The position numbers and the translations under genes were made by a program. A stretch of 64,000 nucleotides of DNA from contig OY288189.1 of assembly GCA_958439205.1 (NCBI GenBank), forward strand, positions 3,983,001 to 4,047,000. Direction: 5' to 3'. Shown piece by piece: positions 8,209-16,168 of this stretch (position 1 is its first letter; each line of letters opens with the position of its first letter). The notes below the pieces were generated by a model, which was not told the DNA's origin, made no database searches, and saw nothing but the letters and a program-made list of their open reading frames with translations. The stretch comes from an uncultured Allorhizobium sp. GTDB taxonomy: Bacteria; Pseudomonadota; Alphaproteobacteria; Rhizobiales; Rhizobiaceae.

Positions 8209-9470
8209 TTCTGGTCGTTCCTGACGAGGTCGACGCCGAGCGAGGTGAGCGCATCCCAGTAGCCGGGATAGGTTTTGCCAACGCAGGCGGGGTCGAGAAT
8301 GGTGATGTCGCGGATCTTCAGGCCTGCGAGCGCAAAGCTCATGGCGATGCGGTGATCGGCGAAGGTGTCGATTTCAGCCGGCAGCGACTGGCCTGCGAGC
8401 GAGGGGTCGGAGAAGACCAGGAGGTCGTCGCCCTCCTCCCCCGCCAGGCCCTCACGGATGTTGTTGAGACCTGTCGAGACGGCGCGGATGCGATCGCATT
8501 CCTTAACGCGCAGGTTCTCGATGCCGACGAAGCGCACCGGCGTCTCGTTGAAAGCAGCGAGCACGGCAATCGTCGGGATCGCATCCTGCATCTGGCTGCC
8601 GTCGATGACGGCGGGCATGTTGGGGAACTGCGCGATCACGTCATAGGCCTTGGCATCCGGCTGGGTGAAAGCGTCAGACGGTGTGCCGATGTCGATCTGG
8701 CCCTTGGTCAGCACTTCCGCGCCCCAGAGATAGGTGGCAGCAGACGCATCCGGCTCGATGTGGAAATCGGTTGCGGTGTAACCCGTCGGCTCGATGCGCC
8801 AGGAGGCCGGCGTCGGCTGCTCGACCTTGGCGCCGAAGGCACGCATGGCCGACATCGTCAGGTCGATATAACCGCGGGCGCCGATATCGGCACCGGCAAG
8901 CTCGATGGTGAACGGCTCGGAACCGCATGCGGCTGCCATCTGGAGGGCCGAGACATACTGGCTCGACAGGCCGGCATCGATGACGACGTGGTTCTTCTTG
9001 AACGCGCCATTGGCGTCGATCGCGACCGGCGGGCAACCGGAGGGCGCGGCGATGGCAACGCCGAGCGATTGCAGCGCCTCGACCAGCGGCTTGATCGGAC
9101 GCTTGCGCATGTGCTCGTCGCCGTCGACGACGTAACGGCCCTTGCCCAGCGCAAGTGCTGCGGTCAGGAAGCGGGTGGCGGTTCCGGCATTGCCAAGGAA
9201 AAGCGGTTCCGCCGGCGACTTCAACTCGCCCGTGCTGGTGACGACGAAGGTCGTCGCATCCGGCTCCTCGACGGTGACGCCCATCTGGCGGAGCGCTTCG
9301 GCCATATAGCGGGTGTCGTCGCTCTTCAGCGCGCCGGTCAGTCGACTGGTGCCCTTCGCAAGGCCAGCCAGAAGCAGAGCACGGTTGGTTATGGATTTCG
9401 AACCCGGTGGGCTCACCTTGCCGGTCAGGGCATGGGTGGGCGGAAGGATGGTCACACTGTCAGTCGTCAT
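8205..9470 (-). CDS. aroA: 3-phosphoshikimate 1-carboxyvinyltransferase (EPSP synthase)
   Basis: Catalyses transfer of the enolpyruvyl group of PEP to shikimate-3-phosphate, sixth step of the shikimate pathway. 421 residues, normal length. Signatures: PGSKSITNRALLLAGLA near 22-38, LFLGNAGTATR near 90-100, RVKECDRI, and DHRIAMSFALAGL near the C-terminus. It looks like the E. coli-type enzyme and not the class II (CP4-like) one usual in rhizobia. Gly96 and Thr97 are kept, but position 101, Pro in E. coli (GTAMRPL), is Phe here (GTATRFL); this position influences glyphosate affinity. Context is unusual: between lemA and DUF2207, overlapping the latter by 4 bp. It may be a second, paralogous EPSP synthase; this cannot be decided from the window. 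Confidence 0.93.
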   Translation of the reverse strand: MTTDSVTILPPTHALTGKVSPPGSKSITNRALLLAGLAKGTSRLTGALKSDDTRYMAEALRQMGVTVEEPDATTFVVTSTGELKSPAEPLFLGNAGTATRFLTAALALGKGRYVVDGDEHMRKRPIKPLVEALQSLGVAIAAPSGCPPVAIDANGAFKKNHVVIDAGLSSQYVSALQMAAACGSEPFTIELAGADIGARGYIDLTMSAMRAFGAKVEQPTPASWRIEPTGYTATDFHIEPDASAATYLWGAEVLTKGQIDIGTPSDAFTQPDAKAYDVIAQFPNMPAVIDGSQMQDAIPTIAVLAAFNETPVRFVGIENLRVKECDRIRAVSTGLNNIREGLAGEEGDDLLVFSDPSLAGQSLPAEIDTFADHRIAMSFALAGLKIRDITILDPACVGKTYPGYWDALTSLGVDLVRNDQK

Positions 9471-9496
9471 TGATCTCAGTCTCTACACATCGTCCC

Positions 9497-9530
9497 AGGC
9501 AGGCTTGCGAATGAGCCTGCCTCGTTTTTT
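9497..9530 (+). terminator. Hairpin with plus-strand T-tract between lemA and aroA
   Basis: Stem AGGCAGGCT (9497-9505) / AGCCTGCCT (9514-9522), loop 8 nt, followed on the plus strand by CGTTTTTTCTT. It has the form of an intrinsic terminator facing the plus strand although both flanking genes are on the minus strand. On the minus strand the hairpin is preceded by the A-run and has no T-tract, so it should not stop lemA-to-aroA transcription efficiently. Confidence 0.55.
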
Positions 9531-9594
9531 CTTCTGTCGCGGGTTCTGATCGGAAAACCGCAGGACACTTTTCCGGAACCCGCTCTAGCGGACG

Positions 9595-10146
9595 TCAGAA
9601 CTTGACCGTCGGTACCGCACGGTCGGCCTCGTTGGCAATCTCGAAATAGGGTTTCTTCGAGAAGCCGAACTGGCCGGCAACGAGGTTGTTGGGGAAGCTC
9701 TCGACCTTGACGTTCAGATCACGGGCGGCACCGTTGTAATAGCGGCGCGACATCTGGATCTCGCCTTCGACGGTTTCCAGCGACTTCTGCAATTCGAGGA
9801 AGTTCTCGTTGGCCTTCAGATCCGGATAGGCTTCGGCGAGTGCAATGATCTTGCCCAGCGCTGCCCCGAGCAGGCCTTCGGCTGCGGCACGACCGGCGAC
9901 ATCGCCTGCCGGCACGGCCTGGGCCTTGTTGCGCAGCTCGATGACGCTTTCGAGCGTGCCCTTCTCGTGGCCGGCATAACCCTTCACCGTCTCGATGAGA
10001 TTGGGGATCAGGTCTGCACGGCGCTTCAGCTGCACATCGATGCCCGACCAGGCTTCCTCGGCCATCTGCCGGGCCTTGACCAGGCCGTTGTAGATGAAGA
10101 CGAGGTAGGCGCCGATGGCGGCAAGGATGGCAAGTGTCGTGAACAT
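9595..10146 (-). CDS. lemA: LemA family protein
   Basis: 183 residues. An N-terminal TM helix (LAILAAIGAYLVFIYNGL) with a short outside part is followed by the helical LemA domain: VQLKRRADLIPNLIETVKGY near 42-61, the AYPDLKANENF segment, and a C-terminus with FPNNLVAGQFGF. LemA proteins are membrane-anchored helical bundles of unclear function, often encoded with DUF2207 proteins or TPM-domain proteins. ATG 10146 is used; the codon for an earlier start is TTG and gives no better N-terminus. First gene of the probable lemA-aroA-DUF2207 unit, with 124 bp containing a hairpin before aroA. Divergent from the histidine kinase at 10350. Confidence 0.93.
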   Translation of the reverse strand: MFTTLAILAAIGAYLVFIYNGLVKARQMAEEAWSGIDVQLKRRADLIPNLIETVKGYAGHEKGTLESVIELRNKAQAVPAGDVAGRAAAEGLLGAALGKIIALAEAYPDLKANENFLELQKSLETVEGEIQMSRRYYNGAARDLNVKVESFPNNLVAGQFGFSKKPYFEIANEADRAVPTVKF

Positions 10147-10349
10147 GGTGTGCAAGGCTCCCCAGCTGAATTGGCCGCACGTTAGCGGGTCATGGATGCA
10201 AAGTCATGAAGCAAGTTTCATTCGATATCAGCCGAAAGCGTTCGGGAATGACACGGCCGATGGTTCAAATTGAGAGGAATCGGGAACCGCTCCATTAATC
10301 CGCAACCACTAATATGGGATTTCAAGAGGTTTTGCAGCGGAGCTGTCGC

Positions 10350-12362
10350 ATGCAAGCAACGACCTGGAACAACCTGCCCATCTGGGCGCTACTCGCAAGC
10401 CGAGACATTCTCAAGGCAGCGATCCCCGAACGACGGCTCAGCGACACGCTGAAAAGCATTCTCGGTGTGCTGACGTCACTGCCGCAGCTCGATCTCTCCG
10501 ACATGGCCGCCATCTATATCCGCGAAGCCGGACAGGATCGGCAGCGGCTCTTTCACAACAATACGGCAGACCAGATGGAACTGCCGCTCGATCTGCCATC
10601 GGGCGCACGCATGCCCGAATGCATCGCCGAGCGCGAGGATCTCATCCCCTACTGGATACCAATCTCGGTTGCCGGCGATCCGGATTTCGGCACGGCCGTC
10701 TTCTTCAGCCGCAGTGAAAGGCCGATCAACGTCGAGAGCCTGTCTGCGCTCAGAGTGCTCGCCCAGGAGTTCGGCCCGATCATCCAGCAGCGCAATGGCT
10801 GCACCGCCTCTCTGATCGACATGGTGGAGTTGTCGACCGACGAGATCTACATCTTCGATCCGCTGCGGTTCACGATCAGCCGGACGAATGCGACGGCGAG
10901 CGTGCGCACGGGCTATTCGGCGGAGGCGCTGTGCGACATGACACCCGCCTCGCTGAAGGTCGGGCTATCGGAGCTGGACTACCGCGCCAAGCTGATGCCG
11001 CTGGTCGACGGCAGTGCCCGCAGCATCACCTTCGACGCGATCCAGCGGCGGCGCAACGGGACGGTCTATCCGGTCAAGGTGCATGTCTGGCGCATCCGCG
11101 GCCCGTCCTCCGACCTGTTCGCCGAGGTGGCGATCGCGACCGCCGACCAGCGCAAGGCCTTTGGGCTGCTGGAGCAGGTCTTCGATGCGATCCCAGGCGG
11201 GATCGGCGTCTTCGACAATCGCTCGCGGCTGTTGATGGCCAACCGGCGGCTCTACGACCTGATGAACATTCCGCCCGAGATGTTCCCGCCGGGATCCAAG
11301 TTCGAGGACATCCTGCGCTACAATGCCAGCCGCGGCGAATGGGGCGACGGTGACCCCGAGGCCATGGTGCGCGAGCGGGTCGAGCAGGCAGCCCTTGGCC
11401 TTCCCTACAGCTTCGAGCGTGAGCGCAAGAGCGGCAAGGTTCTGACCGTCCGATCCGAGCCGCTGTCGAACGGCGGCTACGTGCTGAGCTACAGCGACAT
11501 CACGCTGCGCAAGCGCGCGGAAAAGGAGCTGATCCGCAACCGCGACGAGCTGGAAAAGACGGTGCGCCAGCGCACGGCAGAGATCGCGGCCCAGGCGGCG
11601 GCGCTTGAAGAGGCGCTGCAGCAGGAAAAGAATATCAATGCCATGCAGCGGCAGTTCGTCGCGATGACCAGCCACGAGTTCCGCACGCCGCTTGCGATCA
11701 TCGATGGCGCCGCCCAGCGTATTCAGCGCAAGAAGGGCGAGATGGACGCGCGCTTTCTCACCGACAAGACCCAGCAGGTCCGCTCTGCGGTTGCCCGCAT
11801 GGTGGAGTTGATGGAGAGCTTCCTGTCGGCCGGCAGGATCGATACCGGCAAGGTCGAACTGTCGCTCGTCGACTGCTCGCTGCACAAGCTGATCGAACAG
11901 GCGCTCAAGCGGCAGAAGCTCTCATCGCAGCATCACCGCTTCGATGCCCAGATCGAAGACCTGCCGCCGGTGATCCGTTGCGACGCGCTTGGAATTTCGC
12001 AGGTCCTCACCAATCTGCTCTCCAACGCCGTCAAATATGCGCCGCGTGCGCCTGACATCACCATTCGTGGCTGGGAGGAAGACGGCTTTGTCTTTCTTTC
12101 GGTCAAGGACGAAGGCGTCGGCATCGACGCCGAGGATGTGCCCAAACTTTTCCAGCCCTATTTCCGCGCCCGCACCTCGACCGGCATTGCCGGCACAGGC
12201 ATCGGCCTGTCCCTCGTCAAGCAGATCGTGACGCTGCATGACGGCGACATCTTCGTCGAAAGCGAACGCGGCAAGGGCACCTGCTTTACCCTCGTGCTGC
12301 CGGTCCAGGGACCGGTCATCCCAGAAACGATCGAACCGGCGCCGGAGGTCAGCGTCGCTTGA
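10350..12362 (+). CDS. PAS-domain sensor histidine kinase
   Basis: Cytoplasmic sensor kinase of about 670 residues without TM helices. Order: a GAF-like N-terminal region (to about 160, inferred), one PAS domain (about 165-275), a second PAS domain of the PAS_7 type (LLEQVFDAIPGGIGVFDNRSR near 280-300), a coiled coil, HisKA with FVAMTSHEFRTPLAIIDG (phospho-acceptor His), and HATPase_c with NLLSNAVKYAP, VKDEGVGI and GTGIGLSLVKQI. ATG 10350 is preferred to the one 12 codons upstream because a GGAG lies at suitable distance. A single-domain response regulator follows 27 bp downstream, so the two form a two-component pair. Input signal unknown. Confidence 0.93.
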   Translation: MQATTWNNLPIWALLASRDILKAAIPERRLSDTLKSILGVLTSLPQLDLSDMAAIYIREAGQDRQRLFHNNTADQMELPLDLPSGARMPECIAEREDLIPYWIPISVAGDPDFGTAVFFSRSERPINVESLSALRVLAQEFGPIIQQRNGCTASLIDMVELSTDEIYIFDPLRFTISRTNATASVRTGYSAEALCDMTPASLKVGLSELDYRAKLMPLVDGSARSITFDAIQRRRNGTVYPVKVHVWRIRGPSSDLFAEVAIATADQRKAFGLLEQVFDAIPGGIGVFDNRSRLLMANRRLYDLMNIPPEMFPPGSKFEDILRYNASRGEWGDGDPEAMVRERVEQAALGLPYSFERERKSGKVLTVRSEPLSNGGYVLSYSDITLRKRAEKELIRNRDELEKTVRQRTAEIAAQAAALEEALQQEKNINAMQRQFVAMTSHEFRTPLAIIDGAAQRIQRKKGEMDARFLTDKTQQVRSAVARMVELMESFLSAGRIDTGKVELSLVDCSLHKLIEQALKRQKLSSQHHRFDAQIEDLPPVIRCDALGISQVLTNLLSNAVKYAPRAPDITIRGWEEDGFVFLSVKDEGVGIDAEDVPKLFQPYFRARTSTGIAGTGIGLSLVKQIVTLHDGDIFVESERGKGTCFTLVLPVQGPVIPETIEPAPEVSVA

Positions 12363-12389
12363 TGTGTCGTGATCAGAAAGGACAATGCC

Positions 12390-12791
12390 ATGATCACAGT
12401 GCTTTGCGTTGAAGACGAAAGAGACGTCCGGGAACTGATCGTCGAGGAACTCGAGGAGGCCGGCATCCGCGTGCTGCAGGCGGAGAACGGCAAGGAGGGC
12501 CTCGACAAGATCCTGACCCAACGTCCCGATATCGTCATCTCTGATATCACCATGCCGGAAATGGACGGGATCTCCATGCTCGGCGAATTACAGATCAACC
12601 ACCCGCAATTCGCCAACATGCCGTTCCTGTTCCTCACGGCACTGGCCGACCGGGAAAAGATGATCGAGGGGCTCGGCGCCGGTGCCGAGAGCTATCTCAC
12701 CAAACCGATCGACTTCGATGTGCTGATGGCGAAGATCAACGGCCTGGTGGTTCGGATCGAGAACCGGGTGGCCGCGGGGCTGGAGTTTTAA
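12390..12791 (+). CDS. Single-domain response regulator (CheY-like)
   Basis: 133 residues, a receiver domain only. Acidic pocket VLCVEDE, phospho-acceptor Asp in DIVISDITMPEMDG (about residue 51), Thr in FLFLTALAD and Lys in SYLTKPID are all present, so it should be phosphorylatable. No output domain. ATG 12390 has AGAAAGGAC upstream; the open frame seven codons longer lacks a site. It is probably phosphorylated by the kinase just upstream and passes the signal by protein-protein contact or to a phosphorelay. It converges on the DUF3800 gene with a 17-bp gap. Confidence 0.93.
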   Translation: MITVLCVEDERDVRELIVEELEEAGIRVLQAENGKEGLDKILTQRPDIVISDITMPEMDGISMLGELQINHPQFANMPFLFLTALADREKMIEGLGAGAESYLTKPIDFDVLMAKINGLVVRIENRVAAGLEF

Positions 12792-12808
12792 GGGGGAGAT
12801 GCTCCGGC

Positions 12809-13519
12809 CTATTCGGCATCTGATAGGCTGACGATGTGGAGGCCATGAATAGCCTCGCCAATTCTGTCGAACCTGAGCTTTATCAGATCAAGGAACTGGT
12901 GGTCCTCATGCTCATAGGCACGCCAAAGGGCATAAGCGACCATATCTGCGTATTGGACCAGACGAGTAGCCTTGGAATCGACGAAGAACGGCGCATCCAC
13001 AAGGTTTCGCAGTTTGCCCCAGCGATGACCGTGGGTGCGAAAATTCAGCGCCAGCTCCTGAAGGCGGGTCTCTTTGGTGGACTCATCCATGATGATGATC
13101 CCACGCTGGGTATTGCTTCGTCGGTGCATTCGCCCGAGGAAGTGATCGAAACGGCTGCACAGCTGCTCGAAGCAATACTCCATCACATCTTCATTCTGCA
13201 TCGCCGCCTTTTCAACGACGACACCAAAGAGTGCCCATTCCCCTTTGAGACCTTCCGAAGTTCTCAGCGCATCGCATAGGTAGGAGCGTCGAACATCTCT
13301 TGAGCCGAGGCGGCGCCAGCGGTTACGGCCGGACTGCATCTCGTTGGCGTGAAATTCCAGATGACGCGGCTCTTCGGGAAAGATGGAAGCCGCTAACTCG
13401 TTCAGAAGAGAATCGAGGTGATAAACCTGCCGTTCGAATACGGCTATGCCCGCCAGAACGAAGTGCTTTTCGCTCTTGTTCGGTATCGAACCCGCATCAT
13501 CGACATAAAGCAGATACAT
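12809..13519 (-). CDS. DUF3800 domain protein (putative RNase H-like fold)
   Basis: 236 residues. The DUF3800 pattern is clear: N-terminal YLLYVDDAG with acidic residues 7-8, HLEFHANE near 50, IIIMDES in the middle, and the C-terminal VQYADMVAYALWR. The spacing of acidic residues resembles RNase H-fold nucleases; these proteins are frequent in mobile and defence-related regions, but their activity is mostly undetermined. ATG 13519 is the only sensible start; the upstream in-frame extension overlaps the promoter and glyQ. A 300-bp sample of the gene (12841-13140) has 164 G/C, about 55 percent, whereas a 60-bp line of glyQ has 67 percent, which suggests recent acquisition. It is a single gene with its own promoter. 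Confidence 0.88.
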   Translation of the reverse strand: MYLLYVDDAGSIPNKSEKHFVLAGIAVFERQVYHLDSLLNELAASIFPEEPRHLEFHANEMQSGRNRWRRLGSRDVRRSYLCDALRTSEGLKGEWALFGVVVEKAAMQNEDVMEYCFEQLCSRFDHFLGRMHRRSNTQRGIIIMDESTKETRLQELALNFRTHGHRWGKLRNLVDAPFFVDSKATRLVQYADMVAYALWRAYEHEDHQFLDLIKLRFDRIGEAIHGLHIVSLSDAE

Positions 13520-13583
13520 GAAGGCGGCCGAGTGAAACAGAGTTTCGTTGAACTGCAAAGGCAGCTCTCTCGACCGCGCTCTA

Positions 13584-13612
13584 CATATAGTAGAACATTG
13601 CAGAAAAGTCAA
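13584..13612 (-). promoter_or_regulatory. Promoter of the DUF3800 gene
   Basis: On the minus strand TTGACT (13607-13612) and TATATG (13584-13589) are separated by 17 bp, a near-consensus sigma-70 promoter about 65 bp upstream of the DUF3800 ATG. It lies between glyQ's stop and the gene, so expression is independent of glyQ. Confidence 0.7.
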
Positions 13613-13635
13613 TTTCGCGCAATGCGTGTCCGGAC

Positions 13636-14604
13636 TTACGCAGCCCGGCCGAAATTCGCTCCACCCGCATCCGTCAGCAGGAAAGCCTCGCCGCAGCTCT
13701 TCGCCAGCGCACGCACGCGGCCGATATAGGCCTGGCGTTCCGTCACTGAGATCACGCCGCGGGCGTCGAGCAGGTTGAAGATGTGGCTGGCCTTGATGCA
13801 CTGGTCATAGGCCGGGAAGACGCATTTATGCAGGCGCTGATTTTCCGAGTCGGCGGGAGCGCCGGCGGCGAGCAGGGCCTGGCATTCCTTCTCGGCATCG
13901 ATGAAATGGCGATGCAGCATCTCGGTGTTGGCGAATTCGAAGTTGTGGCGGGAATATTCCTGCTCGGCCTGCAGGAAGACGTCGCCGTAGGAGATCTTCT
14001 CTTCGCCTTCGCGACCGTTGAAGTTGAGGTCGTAGACGTTGTCGACGCCCTGGACGTACATGGCAAGGCGCTCGAGGCCATAGGTGAGTTCGCCGGCGAC
14101 CGGCGAGCAGTCGATGCCGCAGACAGCCTGGAAGTAAGTGAACTGCGAGACTTCCATGCCGTCGCACCAGCATTCCCAGCCGAGGCCCCAGGCACCCAGC
14201 GTCGGGCTTTCCCAGTCGTCTTCGACGAAGCGGATGTCATGCAGCAGCGGATCCAGTCCGATCGCCTTCAGCGAGCCGAGATAGAGCTCCTGGAGGTTGG
14301 ACGGGTTCGGCTTCAGGATGACCTGATACTGGTAGTAGTGCTGCAAGCGGTTCGGGTTTTCGCCGTAACGACCATCGGAGGGACGACGCGACGGTTGAAC
14401 ATAGGCGGCGCGCCAGGGCTTGGGGCCAAGCGCTCGCAGCGTGGTCGCCGGATGGAAGGTGCCGGCGCCGACTTCCATGTCGTAAGGCTGGAGCACAGCA
14501 CAACCCTTGTCTGCCCAGTAGGCGTGCAGCGTCAGGATCAGCGCCTGAAAAGAGCGCTTAGGGTCCATGTGCGGGGCAAGGGGCGTGTTCATCGGGCTAT
14601 CCAT
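13636..14604 (-). CDS. glyQ: Glycine--tRNA ligase alpha subunit
   Basis: Catalytic alpha subunit of the tetrameric glycyl-tRNA synthetase. About 322 residues. Very strong family matches: ALILTLHAYWADKGC near residue 20-34, QPYDMEVGAGTFHP, AAYVQPSRRPSDGRYGENPN, RLQHYYQYQVILKP, FVEDDWESPTLGAWGLGWE, and ISVTERQAYI near the end. ATGs at 14604, 14592 and 14568 are all in frame; the first is taken, but the N-terminal dozen residues are uncertain. glyS lies about 8 kb downstream on the same strand. Its stop is followed by the DUF3800 promoter and no clear intrinsic terminator is seen. Confidence 0.96.
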   Translation of the reverse strand: MDSPMNTPLAPHMDPKRSFQALILTLHAYWADKGCAVLQPYDMEVGAGTFHPATTLRALGPKPWRAAYVQPSRRPSDGRYGENPNRLQHYYQYQVILKPNPSNLQELYLGSLKAIGLDPLLHDIRFVEDDWESPTLGAWGLGWECWCDGMEVSQFTYFQAVCGIDCSPVAGELTYGLERLAMYVQGVDNVYDLNFNGREGEEKISYGDVFLQAEQEYSRHNFEFANTEMLHRHFIDAEKECQALLAAGAPADSENQRLHKCVFPAYDQCIKASHIFNLLDARGVISVTERQAYIGRVRALAKSCGEAFLLTDAGGANFGRAA

Positions 14605-14692
14605 CGGCTTGGCTCATGTCGAGGCCCGTCTGGTGCCATGAGTGGGCGGAAGGGTCAAGCGTCTCGGCTCTCAGCGCTCCGTGTGGCGCCAA

Positions 14693-15832
14693 TCACACGT
14701 CGAGTTCGTCCGCGTTCTGAAGCTTGCCGACCAGGGAGAAGGCCACGCCCTTGGGCTCGAAGCGGATCGCTGCCTGGCCCTGGAAAAGAACGGATACGAC
14801 GCGTTCGGTCAGGCGCGAACCAAAGCCGCGGCGGGTTGGCTCGGTGACCGGCGGGCCGCCGCTTTCCTGCCAGTCGAACGTGAAGCCATTTTCCGACTGT
14901 TTGTCCCACTGGATGGTCACGCGGCCCTCCGGACGGGACAGCGCGCCATATTTCGTGGCGTTGGTCGCGAGTTCGTGGATCGCCAGAGACAGGCCAAGCG
15001 CCTGCTGGGCCGAGAGGTAGACCTGCGGGCCATCGATCGCAATCCGGTCGTCACCATCGACATGCGGCGCAACCGCGGTTCGCGCGATCGCCGAAATTTC
15101 GGCTGCCGTGACACTCATGCCGGTCAGCACGTCCTGTGCCTTTGCCAATGTCTGGATGCGCGCACCGATCGTCGTTGCCGCTTCGGAAATCGACGTCGCG
15201 CCGCGCAGGCTCTGGCTGATGATGGATTGCACCATGGCCAGAGTATTCTTCATGCGATGGGCAAGTTCACGATTGAGCAGCCTCAGCTCGTCTTCATACT
15301 GGCCACGCTCGGCCAGATGCTTCTGGGCCTCGTGATAGGCCTCTTCCAGAGCATTGCGGTCGACAACCGCCTGGGTAGTCTCGGTGACCGTGTTCAGAAT
15401 ACCGGCAATCTTGCCGTCATCGTCATGGAGAGGGCTGTAGGAAAAGGTCCAGAAGGTTTGCTCGTCATAACCGTTACGCTGCATGACGAGCGGCAGATCT
15501 TCCTGCCAGGTGCCTTCGCCTGAGAGCGCTGTCTGAATGAAGGGATAAACGGCGTCCCATACATCGGACCAGACTTTGCGAAAAGGCCTGCCCATGGCGT
15601 GATCGACGCGGTTGCCGAGCATCGGCGCATAGCCGTCGTTGTGGAACTGCAGCAACTCCTCGCCCCACCAGAAAGACATGGGCTGGCGGGTGGAGAGCAC
15701 GGTGCGCACGACGGATTTGAGTGAAACGGGCCAGCCTTCGACAGGTCCGAGGGACGTCGCAGACCAATCGACCGCATTCAAATGCCGCGCGACGCCACAT
15801 CTGACGCCCAGGAACTCCTCGCCGATCTTCAT
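14693..15832 (-). CDS. HWE-family sensor histidine kinase
   Basis: 379 residues, cytoplasmic. An N-terminal PAS-type sensor (LSTRQPMSFWWGEELLQFHNDGY near residues 47-69 and WTFSYSPLHDDDGKIAGILN) is followed by a coiled coil and the HWE kinase core: phospho-acceptor His in ELAHRMKNTLAMVQSI, HELATNATKYGAL, the W-x-E triplet in DWQESGGP, and RRGFGSRLTERVV. The HWE class is abundant in rhizobia and often works in general stress or light/redox sensing; the signal here is unknown. ATG 15832 is preceded by GGGAG. No response regulator gene is adjacent. Confidence 0.93.
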   Translation of the reverse strand: MKIGEEFLGVRCGVARHLNAVDWSATSLGPVEGWPVSLKSVVRTVLSTRQPMSFWWGEELLQFHNDGYAPMLGNRVDHAMGRPFRKVWSDVWDAVYPFIQTALSGEGTWQEDLPLVMQRNGYDEQTFWTFSYSPLHDDDGKIAGILNTVTETTQAVVDRNALEEAYHEAQKHLAERGQYEDELRLLNRELAHRMKNTLAMVQSIISQSLRGATSISEAATTIGARIQTLAKAQDVLTGMSVTAAEISAIARTAVAPHVDGDDRIAIDGPQVYLSAQQALGLSLAIHELATNATKYGALSRPEGRVTIQWDKQSENGFTFDWQESGGPPVTEPTRRGFGSRLTERVVSVLFQGQAAIRFEPKGVAFSLVGKLQNADELDV

Positions 15833-15937
15833 CAAACTCCCGCGTCACGCTTTATGGCAAGCCTATAAAGCGCCCAGTTAGAAATTGTTCCATCGCCAAG
15901 TCAAAAAAGTCCGGGCTCTCTCATCCGGCAAACCAGC

Positions 15938-16132
15938 TTAGACGTCATCCTCGCGACGCAGGCGATATTCGCCCGTTTCGGGATCCTCGATCAGCGTTCC
16001 CACGGCATCATTTTGACGTTCCTTTTCTTCGGCCCGCGATTTCGCCGCCAGCTTCTCCGCATCGGAAACGAAACGGCGGTAGAGCAGCCAGGCGCCGCCC
16101 ACCAGGATCGTCATAAATATCAGCTGCGCCAT
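15938..16132 (-). CDS. Small single-pass membrane protein
   Basis: 64 residues. One N-terminal TM helix (LIFMTILVGGAWLLYRRFV) is followed by a charged cytoplasmic tail (KSRAEEKERQND) and a C-terminus with IEDPETGEYRLR. It resembles short uncharacterised alphaproteobacterial proteins. ATG 16132 is 36 bp downstream of the S49 peptidase stop on the same strand, so it is likely co-transcribed with it. I do not recognise a function. Confidence 0.75.
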   Translation of the reverse strand: MAQLIFMTILVGGAWLLYRRFVSDAEKLAAKSRAEEKERQNDAVGTLIEDPETGEYRLRREDDV

Positions 16133-16168
16133 GTCCCCTCGCCTGTCAGCCCTCGTCCTATGTTCCGG

